A DNA stretch of 64,000 nt from positions 1-64,000 of the forward strand of contig NZ_JABBYC010000015.1 in assembly GCF_016742955.1 (NCBI RefSeq). The letters run 5' to 3'. The DNA is from Myceligenerans indicum (lineage in GTDB: Bacteria; Actinomycetota; Actinomycetes; Actinomycetales; Cellulomonadaceae). The first letter of the stretch is position 1, and every line of letters starts with the position of its first letter. The notes beneath the pieces are model-generated. The model was not told the DNA's origin and made no database searches. It worked only from the letters and a program-made list of their open reading frames with translations. Position numbers and translations under genes: made by a program. Positions 1 to 6,459 of the stretch are shown here, piece by piece.

Positions 1-5
1 CCTTA

Positions 6-38
6 TCGTCGGCAGCGTCAGATGTGTATAAGAGACAG
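6..38 (+). other. Nextera Read 1 adapter (sequencing artefact)
   Basis: The 33 bases match the Illumina Nextera Read 1 tagmentation adapter, ending in the 19-bp Tn5 mosaic end (AGATGTGTATAAGAGACAG, bases 20-38). Bases 1-5 before it are probably adapter or index remnant (inference). Biological sequence starts at 39. It is GC-rich and carries a small GGGG/CCCC hairpin around 66-80 but no recognisable gene before 179. Confidence 0.97.
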
Positions 39-178
39 CCCCGGGAGCGCGCCCCCGGACCCCGGTTGGGGCTTCGCCCCTTGCCCCCAGGCGTGGCGCA
101 GTCGGAGGGTGTGGGCCGGTAGCTGTGGCGGGCGCGTGTGGGAGGTGGCCCAGGGCCCCTGCTTGCGGGTGGGGCGCC

Positions 179-1003
179 TCAGGATGGCCGGCGGCAGGTG
201 TACATGACGGTGCGGATCCGGTGTTCGGCCAGGTTGGCCACCTGGTTGGCCGCCATCTGACCGAAGGCCTCACCGAGGAATGCGGCGAAGGTGACCGGCG
301 GTGGCCCGTCGTGCTCGATGCGTGCCCGCATCTGCCGGAACCAGGCCAGGCTCTCCTCGGACGAGTCCACCTCGGACAGGATGTCGAAGCCGGCGTCGGC
401 GAGCAGGGAGCGCATCTGCTCGGGTGTCGCCAGGTGGCTGGTGGACGGGTCGTCGGCCCACGGAACCGGGTAGCGCACGTCGCCGCCGGCGCCCTGCAGC
501 ACGTCGTAGACGACGAACCTGCCGCCGGGCCGCAGCACGCGGAACGCCTCACGGTACAAGGCGGGCTTGTCGGCGATGTTCATCGCGACGTGCACCGTCA
601 GCGCGGCATCGAACGTTCCCGCCGGAAGTCCCGTCGCCGTCGCGTCACCGGCCAGGAACCGAGTGAGGCCCTCCATGCCTGTCCACTCGGAGAGCACTGC
701 GGCCGCCTCGCAGAACTCCGGTGTCAGATCGATCCCCGTGACGGTGCACCCTCTGGTCTCGGCCAGCGTCCTGGCAGGCCCGCCCAGACCGCTGCCGAGA
801 TCGATCACCCGGGCGCCACGAGTGAGATCGAGCGCCTCGCAGACCTCGAGGGTCGCCGCACGGCCGCGGATATGGAACTCGTCCACCGGGGCGAGGTCCG
901 CAGGTCTCAGGGCCGCACGCTCCAGGCCGGCTGCCTCCAGGGCGGAACCGATCGCCGCCACCAGCTCGCCCGGGCCGGTGTAGAACGTCGAGACGGGATC
1001 CAC
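179..1003 (-). CDS. Class I SAM-dependent methyltransferase
   Basis: 274 aa. The SAM-binding glycine loop reads VIDLGSGLGGPARTLAE (about residues 65-81), followed by an acidic strand end (GIDLTPEF), a LPAGTFDAAL motif IV region and the FRVLRPGGRFVVYDV post-motif typical of small-molecule methyltransferases. The N-terminal segment before the Rossmann core (DEFHIRGRAATLEVCEAL) resembles the sarcosine/dimethylglycine and sterol methyltransferase groups, but the substrate cannot be named. Translation starts at GTG 1003; no in-frame ATG lies upstream and no strong ribosome site is visible. It is divergent from the next methyltransferase across a 200-bp gap that probably carries both promoters. Confidence 0.85.
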   Translation of the reverse strand: MDPVSTFYTGPGELVAAIGSALEAAGLERAALRPADLAPVDEFHIRGRAATLEVCEALDLTRGARVIDLGSGLGGPARTLAETRGCTVTGIDLTPEFCEAAAVLSEWTGMEGLTRFLAGDATATGLPAGTFDAALTVHVAMNIADKPALYREAFRVLRPGGRFVVYDVLQGAGGDVRYPVPWADDPSTSHLATPEQMRSLLADAGFDILSEVDSSEESLAWFRQMRARIEHDGPPPVTFAAFLGEAFGQMAANQVANLAEHRIRTVMYTCRRPS

Positions 1004-1203
1004 CTCGTCATCATGGCACCCACCGCCGCCACCGGCGCCCGGAGGCGAGGCTCCACCAGGCGCCGCCGTCCGCTCTGGCGGGGCAGGAACAGGGCACCAG
1101 CCTCCGGGGAGAAGCCCCCGTCTTCGGCCCTGGACAGAGCGTGCGGGCGTGGATCACGGAGGGCTTTATGCCTGGGCACGAACTTTGCGCCACAATCACC
1201 CCC

Positions 1204-2049
1204 ATGCTTGACGTCTCGATCGCCCCAGCTCCGGCGCCGGATGCGCCGTTCGAGGAACACATCGACTGGGCGCGCAACGCTCCCACAACCCCGGTCACGC
1301 CCGCGACCATGCCCACCGACTACACGAACTCGCCCGTGGGCGACGCCATCACCGTTGATGCGCAGCCCTGGGACTACACGTCCGAAGCACGGGCGGCCGT
1401 ATCCCGTTCGCCCCACGGTGTCCTGGACATCGGTACCGGTGACGGCGAGGCCTTCGCCGCCATGGGCCCGCTGCCCGAGGGATCTGCCGCTACCAGCACC
1501 GGTCCCGCATTCCTGGCGGCTCGCCGCAAGCTCGAGCCGCTGCGCGTGACGGTGCAGAAGGTGGAGGAGGTGTGGGCGGACGAACTCGTCCTGCCGTTCT
1601 TCGACGGACACTTCGCCACGATCATCAGCCGGTGCGGCCTGATCAACGCACACGAGGTCACCCGCCTGCTGCAGCCCGGCGGCGTGTTCGTCACCGAGCA
1701 GTTCGACACGCGCGACGGGTTCGCCATCAACGAGGCGCTCGGCGTCCCGCTGGGCTGGGACCCCGATGGCATGACCGTCGACGTCCTCACCGACGGCCTC
1801 AAGGCCGAGGGCATGGAGGTCACCCGGGCCGAGCACCATGCCGGTGTCCGGAGGTTCACCAGCCTCGCAGCCGTGCTCTGGTACCTGAAGACGGTGCCGT
1901 GGCAGGTCCCGGACCTGGCGCTGCTCGCTCCCGGGGCGATCGCCGCTCACGAGGCCGGCCTGCGCGGCCTGCACATGCGTTTCGCCGCCGGCGGGGAACT
2001 CGTGGACGAGGCGCCGCGACTCCTCGTCACGGCGAGCAAGCCCGGCTGA
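1204..2049 (+). CDS. Methyltransferase-like protein (class I fold)
   Basis: 281 aa from ATG 1204 (MLDVSIAPAP). An in-frame start 63 nt upstream is less likely because the segment between is not protein-like. The SAM loop is recognisable as HGVLDIGTGDGEAFAAM, and FFDGHFATIISRCGLINAHEVTRLLQPGGVFVTEQ matches motifs IV to VI in position (split here into IISRCGLINAHEV and LLQPGGVFVTEQ). The target is unknown. It resembles actinobacterial methyltransferase-domain proteins of about 270 aa. Its last 23 nt overlap the convergent hydrolase gene. Confidence 0.75.
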   Translation: MLDVSIAPAPAPDAPFEEHIDWARNAPTTPVTPATMPTDYTNSPVGDAITVDAQPWDYTSEARAAVSRSPHGVLDIGTGDGEAFAAMGPLPEGSAATSTGPAFLAARRKLEPLRVTVQKVEEVWADELVLPFFDGHFATIISRCGLINAHEVTRLLQPGGVFVTEQFDTRDGFAINEALGVPLGWDPDGMTVDVLTDGLKAEGMEVTRAEHHAGVRRFTSLAAVLWYLKTVPWQVPDLALLAPGAIAAHEAGLRGLHMRFAAGGELVDEAPRLLVTASKPG

Positions 2050-2773
2050 CGGAACGGACCGCGCCGACGATCGCACCCGGATCGTCGTCGTCCACCACCA
2101 GCACTCGCCGCCCGGAGGCCTGTTCCGGGTCCAGCTCGCCGGCCGAGTCGCCGACGAGCGCCCCGTCGTGGGCGATCGTCGCGACGTGATCCTCGAGGTC
2201 GGGCCACGAGGGACAACGGTGCATGCGGGCGACGTACTCCGGAGGCATGCCGGACACGTCGAGGAACACCTCCACCGCCGAGGTCCGGTCGCCCGCCGCG
2301 ACGCACGACTCGACCGCGGCGACAAGGTGACGCCAGGTGTGCAGCCCCCCGGCGGCGACATCGTGCACGGGCTGGTGGACCACGACGGCGGCCACGAGCT
2401 CACCGAGGTCCGCCGCAGCCCGCAGCGCGAGGAACCCTCCCGTCGACAGGCCGAGGAGGATCGCCGGACCGGCCGCGTCGAGCACCGCGGCCAGATCCTC
2501 GACCTCGCGCTTCACCCCGTACGGCGGGGTGAAGCCGCTGCTGCCGCGTCCGCGGCGGTCGTACCGGACGGTGGCGACGGGCGGGCCGGGCACGGTGTCG
2601 TCAGCGGTGGCGAGCCTGCGGGCGATGGCGAGCGTCGCGGGAGGGCGGTGGGCCAGGACGCCGTCGACCACGACGAGGACGGTGTCCGAGTCCGCGGACC
2701 CGGTCCGGTCGACGGCGATCGCGGTCCCGTCCGCGGACGTCACGGCTGAGGCCACGGTGAGCAGCGAAGTCAT
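2027..2773 (-). CDS. Alpha/beta hydrolase
   Basis: 248 aa from ATG 2773 (MTSLLTVASAV). An in-frame start 24 nt further upstream is possible. Hallmarks are the oxyanion strand VRYDRRGRGSSG (about residues 68-79) and the nucleophile elbow LLGLSTGGFLALRA with Ser in GxSxG. The catalytic His is not clear: the C-terminus ends with VLVVDDDDPGAIVGAVRSV, where related hydrolases place the His, so the protein may be inactive or use another residue (inference). Nested palindromes lie 31-53 bp upstream of the start. The 3' end overlaps the convergent methyltransferase by 23 nt. Confidence 0.78.
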   Translation of the reverse strand: MTSLLTVASAVTSADGTAIAVDRTGSADSDTVLVVVDGVLAHRPPATLAIARRLATADDTVPGPPVATVRYDRRGRGSSGFTPPYGVKREVEDLAAVLDAAGPAILLGLSTGGFLALRAAADLGELVAAVVVHQPVHDVAAGGLHTWRHLVAAVESCVAAGDRTSAVEVFLDVSGMPPEYVARMHRCPSWPDLEDHVATIAHDGALVGDSAGELDPEQASGRRVLVVDDDDPGAIVGAVRSVSRACSP

Positions 2774-2803
2774 GCAGGTACGACGACCGAGCGGCACCGA
2801 AAT

Positions 2804-2826
2804 GATCGCTCGGAGCGATCGCTCCG
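2804..2826. promoter_or_regulatory. Nested palindromes, operator candidate
   Basis: Two overlapping inverted repeats share one arm: GATCGCTC-G-GAGCGATC (2804-2820) and the perfect 16-bp palindrome CGGAGCGATCGCTCCG (2811-2826). Three alternating copies of the half-site GAGCGATC/GATCGCTC result. They sit upstream of the minus-strand hydrolase start and upstream of the promoter at 2880 on the plus strand, so a dimeric repressor could control either. The regulator is not identified. Confidence 0.5.
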
Positions 2827-2879
2827 TGAGGCTCGCCGCAGGCGACGTCGCGCAGCATGTTCGCGGCGAGGAAAAACCT

Positions 2880-2908
2880 TTGGCGCCGGCCCACGTGCGG
2901 CGTAGGTT
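2880..2908 (+). promoter_or_regulatory. Sigma-70-type promoter of the micro-ORF
   Basis: TTGGCG (2880-2885), 17-nt spacer, TAGGTT (2903-2908). This fits the actinobacterial housekeeping pattern with TANNNT at -10. Transcription would start near 2915 and give a leader of about 28 nt containing the long Shine-Dalgarno of the next feature. No start site has been mapped. Confidence 0.5.
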
Positions 2909-2942
2909 CCTGCATACACAAGAAGGGAGGTGATCCGAGATC

Positions 2943-2981
2943 GTGAAGACACTCGGGACCTGTGAGGTGGTCGCGCGCTAG
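2943..2981 (+). CDS. 12-codon micro-ORF with extended Shine-Dalgarno
   Basis: GTG 2943 opens a 12-residue peptide (VKTLGTCEVVAR) ended by two adjacent in-frame stops, TAG TAG (2979-2984). GGGAGGTGATCC (2926-2937) is complementary to 12 nt of the 16S rRNA 3' tail, far longer than any other ribosome site in this window, and lies 5 nt before the GTG. An 8-bp inverted repeat (2970-2977 with 2986-2993) brackets the stops, and an ATG follows at 2994. This looks like a leader peptide or regulatory small protein, but I recognise no family. The next gene in the same direction starts 260 nt downstream. From the hydrolase start at 2774 to 3241 I see nothing else except the palindromes and promoter. Confidence 0.45.
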   Translation: MKTLGTCEVVAR

Positions 2982-3241
2982 TAGTCGCGCGACATGAAGT
3001 CGACGCGCCGGGCTAGCACGGCGCACGGGACTGGTGGCGAATACAACGCGACCACCGGGGCCCGCGGGTATCGCGCCCTCGTCCAGCGCGGTGCGGAGGT
3101 GCACGGCCTCCGAACCCGCGGGCCTTCTCCGTGCCACGCACGAGACGCCACGCACAAGATTTCCGTTCGTGCCCACAGGCTTTGCGCCGTGTGCGCCGAT
3201 CCGCCGCGTCAGGTCCGCGGGGGCGGCCTACCCTCGAAGGT

Positions 3242-4138
3242 ATGGCAGGCGGAACTGTGGTCCTCGCGGGCGCCGGCGGAACCATCGGCACGCAGCTCGC
3301 CTTCCGGCTCGCCGCGGAAGGCACGCAGCAGCGGCTGGTCGTGCCGGACCAGGCCCGTGCCCCGCGCCTGCCCGACGGCGCCCCGCTGCCCGACGCCGAC
3401 GTCGTCGTCCTCGGCCACACCGCGGGCCCCGACGAGTTCGACGCGGCCCTGACGGGGGCCGGCACCCTGATCATCGCCGGAATCGGTGCCGAGGACCCGG
3501 ATCCCGCCAATCTCCTGGCCGCGGCTCGTCGCGCGGGCTGGAGCAGAGGACGCATCATCCATCTCTCCCAGATCGGTGCCGCCGCAGAGGGGATCGCGAC
3601 CCACGCCAGAAGGCACTGGAGCGTCGAGGAGGCGGTCCGTGCCTCCGGCGCGACCTGGACCGTGCTGCGCGTGTCGATCCAGTTCGGAACCCTGATCCAT
3701 GCGGTGCACGACGACGTGCTCCGAGCCCCTGCCGGACGTGGCCGCGTGGCCGCCGTCTCCCCGGCGGACGTCGCCGACGCCGCGACGGCCGTCCTCCTCG
3801 ACGAACGTGCCCACGTCCACGACGGCGCCACCTACCGGATCACCGGGCCCGAGGCGCTCGCGGGTGCGGACGTGGCCCGGACCCTCGCCACCGCGACCGG
3901 GCGAGCGGTGCGTTACGAGCAGACGTCGGCCCACGACGCCTACGCCCTGCCGCTCCCCGGCGTGCGCGACCTCGATGCCTGGATCTCCTGCTGCGCCGCC
4001 GTGGACTCGGGCGTCTTCGAGGAGGTGGACGACGCGGTCGCACGCCTGGCCGGGCGGCCCGCCCGCACCTTCGAGTCCTGGATCGACGACTACCCACGCG
4101 AGCTGGCCGCCCTCCGGCCGGGAGACACCGCCGGGTGA
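3242..4138 (+). CDS. NmrA-like/atypical SDR NAD(P)-binding protein
   Basis: 298 aa from ATG 3242. The dinucleotide-binding loop is VVLAGAGGTIGTQLA at residues 6-20, the GxxGxxG pattern of atypical short-chain reductases. A second strand ends in LIIAGIGA, and HLSQIGAAA occupies the place of the catalytic Ser strand. The later VAAVSPADVADAATAVLLD and YRITGPEAL segments are typical of NmrA/UDP-sugar epimerase-like proteins that bind NAD(P) for reduction or redox sensing; no Tyr-x3-Lys is obvious. TACCCT lies 7 nt before the ATG with no ribosome site, so the mRNA may be leaderless. The alpha/beta hydrolase follows 29 nt later. Confidence 0.75.
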   Translation: MAGGTVVLAGAGGTIGTQLAFRLAAEGTQQRLVVPDQARAPRLPDGAPLPDADVVVLGHTAGPDEFDAALTGAGTLIIAGIGAEDPDPANLLAAARRAGWSRGRIIHLSQIGAAAEGIATHARRHWSVEEAVRASGATWTVLRVSIQFGTLIHAVHDDVLRAPAGRGRVAAVSPADVADAATAVLLDERAHVHDGATYRITGPEALAGADVARTLATATGRAVRYEQTSAHDAYALPLPGVRDLDAWISCCAAVDSGVFEEVDDAVARLAGRPARTFESWIDDYPRELAALRPGDTAG

Positions 4139-4167
4139 CGGCGGCTCGCAGAGGTTAGATTCTCGGC

Positions 4168-5304
4168 ATGTGGATGTCCGACGTGCTCGACGGCTTCGAA
4201 CAGCTCACGCTCGACCTCGAACCGGACGAGGAAGGCGATGTCGTCGCCACACTGGTCCGGCGGATCCGGCCCGGTGAGACGGACGCCGGCATCGACCTGC
4301 TGTACGTGCACGGCTGGAACGACTACTTCTTCCAGGCGCATCTCGCGGATTTCTGGGAGAGCCTCGGCGTCCGCTTCCACGCACTCGACCTGCGCAAGTA
4401 CGGGCGCTCCATCCGCGACGGCCAGACGCTGAACTACGTCGCCGACCTCGCGACGTACGACGAGGACATCGACGCGGCGCTGACGGCGATCGGACACGGT
4501 TCCCCGAGTGCGGGAGGAACCCGCCGGCTGCTCCTCATGGGGCATTCCACGGGCGGCCTGACGCTGAGCCTGTGGGCGTCCCGGTACCCGGGCCGGGCCT
4601 CCGGCCTCGTGCTGAACGCCCCGTGGCTGGAACTGCTGGGCGGGGAGGCCGGGCGCCGGGTCCTGCAGCCGAGCATGCGGGCGGCCGCGGCCATCAATCC
4701 GCGAGGGCCGGTCGTCTACTACGACCGCGGGATCTACTCCCGCGCGGTTTCCGCCGAGTACGGCGGCGAGTGGACCTATGACACGCAGTGGCGTTCCGAT
4801 CAGGGACGACGTCCGACGCCGGCCTGGATGGCGGCCGTACTCCGGGGGCACGACCAGGTGGCGCACGGGCTGACGATCGACGCCCCGGTGCTGGTTCTGC
4901 TGTCGGCGAGGTCCACGGTCCCGAACCGCTGGACCGAGGAGACGCGGCGTACGGACACGGTTCTCGACGTGATGGCGGTCGCACGCCGGGTACCCAGCTT
5001 GGGACGGGTGACCACCCTGGTCTGGCTGGACGGCGCGGTGCACGACGTCACGCTCTCCGCGGCACATGTCCGGGAGGTGGTGTGGCGCGAGACGGCACGC
5101 TGGTTCCGGGGCTACCTCGAACCCGAGACGGTCCTGCGGGACGCGGCGCCGGCCACCCCGGACCACGTCCCGTGGTGGCGTCGCGCCCTCATGGACGTCA
5201 CCGCTCGTCGCGCCGGCGCTCGGCGCCGCCCGGAGCCTCCCGGGCGGGAGCGCGCCCGGTCGGCGCCGAGTGCCGCCGATCGCCGCGCCGAGGACCGGGC
5301 CTGA
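4168..5304 (+). CDS. Alpha/beta hydrolase (lysophospholipase/S33-like)
   Basis: 378 aa. LLYVHGWNDYFF (about residues 45-56) is the oxyanion-hole region, HALDLRKYGRS the following strand, and LLMGHSTGGLTLSLWA holds the nucleophile Ser in GHSTG. The acid is probably in APVLVLLSARS and the His in LDGAVHDVTLS. It looks like a cytosolic monoacylglycerol-lipase or serine-aminopeptidase-type hydrolase of unknown substrate. The C-terminal 40 residues are Arg/Pro-rich and low in complexity, running into a 13-bp tandem repeat that contains the stop codon. TAGATT sits 6 nt before the ATG, so it is probably leaderless with its own promoter. Confidence 0.82.
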   Translation: MWMSDVLDGFEQLTLDLEPDEEGDVVATLVRRIRPGETDAGIDLLYVHGWNDYFFQAHLADFWESLGVRFHALDLRKYGRSIRDGQTLNYVADLATYDEDIDAALTAIGHGSPSAGGTRRLLLMGHSTGGLTLSLWASRYPGRASGLVLNAPWLELLGGEAGRRVLQPSMRAAAAINPRGPVVYYDRGIYSRAVSAEYGGEWTYDTQWRSDQGRRPTPAWMAAVLRGHDQVAHGLTIDAPVLVLLSARSTVPNRWTEETRRTDTVLDVMAVARRVPSLGRVTTLVWLDGAVHDVTLSAAHVREVVWRETARWFRGYLEPETVLRDAAPATPDHVPWWRRALMDVTARRAGARRRPEPPGRERARSAPSAADRRAEDRA

Positions 5305-5354
5305 AAACCGGGCCCGAGGACTGGGCCTGAGGACCGGGCCGGAGGACGCGGTGC
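5290..5354 (+). repeat. 13-bp tandem repeat across a stop codon
   Basis: Unit GAGGACCGGGCCT starts at 5290, 5303, 5316 and 5329, with a decayed fifth copy at 5342. The stop codon of the hydrolase (5302-5304) falls at the junction of copies 1 and 2. Because 13 is not a multiple of three, a gain or loss of copies upstream of the stop would change the protein C-terminus. Confidence 0.8.
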
Positions 5355-5396
5355 GGGCGATCCGCCGCCGGGCGCGAGGCGCCGCGTTCCGCGGAG

Positions 5397-5708
5397 TCAG
5401 CTCCCGGTGAGGAACGTGGCGGTGATGGCGGCCAGCGCCGCCACGGGAAGGATCAGCGACGGCCAGATCCGCCGCCGGACTCCGGCCACGACCGCCAGCA
5501 CGAGGAGGGGCATGCTCACCACCCGTCCGACGGCGTAGGCGGGCTCCATGCCCGCGAAGTTCTCGAGGAGCACTCCGATGAGCAGCACCGCGCCGGCGAG
5601 GGCGATCATGTTCGTGACCGTCAGGAGCTCGTCCTTCGCCCTGGTGCCGGCCGTCGGGGCGTCGCCCTTCGGCGCGGCCGGTCTCCTGCCGTCAGGTGTA
5701 TGGGTCAC
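5397..5708 (-). CDS. Small membrane protein, unknown
   Basis: 103 aa from GTG 5708, preceded by AAAGGAG at good spacing. The first 30 residues are polar and cytosolic, followed by three probable membrane segments (MIALAGAVLLIGVLLENF, VVSMPLLVLAVVAGV, LILPVAALAAITATFL). It is not recognised beyond a generic actinobacterial integral membrane protein. A 7-bp inverted repeat GGTGAAC/GTTCACC (5722-5728 and 5753-5759) lies just upstream of the start and could be an operator. Confidence 0.65.
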   Translation of the reverse strand: MTHTPDGRRPAAPKGDAPTAGTRAKDELLTVTNMIALAGAVLLIGVLLENFAGMEPAYAVGRVVSMPLLVLAVVAGVRRRIWPSLILPVAALAAITATFLTGS

Positions 5709-5806
5709 AGCACTCCTTTGTGGTGAACATGCAGGTCAAACAGGTGACAGTAGTTCACCGACAGTGTTCGGCCCATTGCTCCCGGAGGTCAAGGAAAGTC
5801 CCTCCA

Positions 5807-5844
5807 GCGCTCCGGGACCGGGCGTCGTGACGGGCCCGGAGCGC
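5807..5844 (-). terminator. Hairpin after DUF6223-like gene
   Basis: A 10-bp perfect stem GCGCTCCGGG (5807-5816) pairs with 5835-5844 around an 18-nt loop. It lies downstream of the minus-strand gene ending at 5881. There is no U-tract, so a factor-dependent stop or pure mRNA stabiliser is as likely. Apart from this and the small operator-like repeat, 5709-5880 holds nothing I recognise. Confidence 0.4.
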
Positions 5845-5880
5845 GTCTCCGGCGGCCGGAGCGGTTGGTCCGCGGACCGT

Positions 5881-6240
5881 TCAGGCGTCGTCGCCGCGCG
5901 CCCGGAGCATGACCTTCCCACCGAGGAGGCAGGCGGTCAGCCCGAGGAGGAGCGCGACGACCGCTCCCACGATGCCGTTGCCCGTGCCGGGCCCGCCGCC
6001 CGCGGTCGCCGTGAACACGGCGCCCGAGACGGTGGCGAGGAGCCCGAGCACGATCGCCGCGATCGCGCCCCGGCGTCCGTTGCCACCACGGCGCCGGGCG
6101 ACCGCGAGACCGCCGAGGACGACGGCGAGCAGCCCCGCCAGCGCGGCGATGGTGGGGCCGACGCGACCCGAGGTCATGCCGTAGACCGGTGCGGCGGTGC
6201 CTACCGCCGCGGTGACTGCCGTCAGTGCTGCCGTGTTCAT
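5881..6240 (-). CDS. DUF6223-like membrane protein
   Basis: 119 aa from ATG 6240 with GGAGAA 4 nt upstream. Three hydrophobic helices are clear (PTIAALAGLLAVVLGGLAVA, IAAIVLGLLATVSGAVFTA, GIVGAVVALLLGLTACLLG), joined by short Arg/Gly loops. The YGMTSGRVGPTIAALAGL region matches my memory of small actinobacterial proteins labelled DUF6223; that assignment is moderate. Function is unknown. It is divergent from the two-component operon, and a 24-bp inverted repeat lies between them. Confidence 0.6.
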   Translation of the reverse strand: MNTAALTAVTAAVGTAAPVYGMTSGRVGPTIAALAGLLAVVLGGLAVARRRGGNGRRGAIAAIVLGLLATVSGAVFTATAGGGPGTGNGIVGAVVALLLGLTACLLGGKVMLRARGDDA

Positions 6241-6378
6241 GATCTTCTCCTCACCATGGGGTGCGCTGTCGCCCGTCAGCCTTGCGCCGTCGGGCGCGCC
6301 GGTCGTCCCGCTGCCGCAGTCACTTCCGTCTGCCGCCGCATGCCTGTCCGTCTACCGTCGGCGTCGTCACGCGACACG

Positions 6379-6402
6379 CGTGTACCGCGGACGCGGTACA
6401 CG
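6379..6402. promoter_or_regulatory. 24-bp inverted repeat, operator candidate
   Basis: Perfect 11-bp arms CGTGTACCGCG (6379-6389) and their complement (6392-6402) flank a 2-nt centre. It lies between the divergent DUF6223-like gene and the sensor kinase start at 6460. Size and symmetry fit a TetR-like or LuxR-type dimer site. Autoregulation by the adjacent response regulator is plausible but unproven. Confidence 0.55.
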
Positions 6403-6459
6403 ACAGCTGACGCACGCGGGTGATTCGCGGGCGACGGCGCAGGGCTAGGGTGCGCAGGT

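Noticed and set aside
1..178. tRNA-like string GGCGTGGCGCAGTCGG near 91-106
   Set aside because: No anticodon arm, T-arm or 3' acceptor follows; it is not a tRNA.
2926..2937. Fragment of a 16S rRNA gene on the minus strand
   Set aside because: Only the 3'-tail complement matches; the flanks do not continue as 16S sequence.
2994..3452. Open frame of 152 codons beginning MKSTRRAST just after the micro-ORF stem
   Set aside because: It runs into the reductase gene in another frame, has Arg/Pro-biased shadow composition and no ribosome site.
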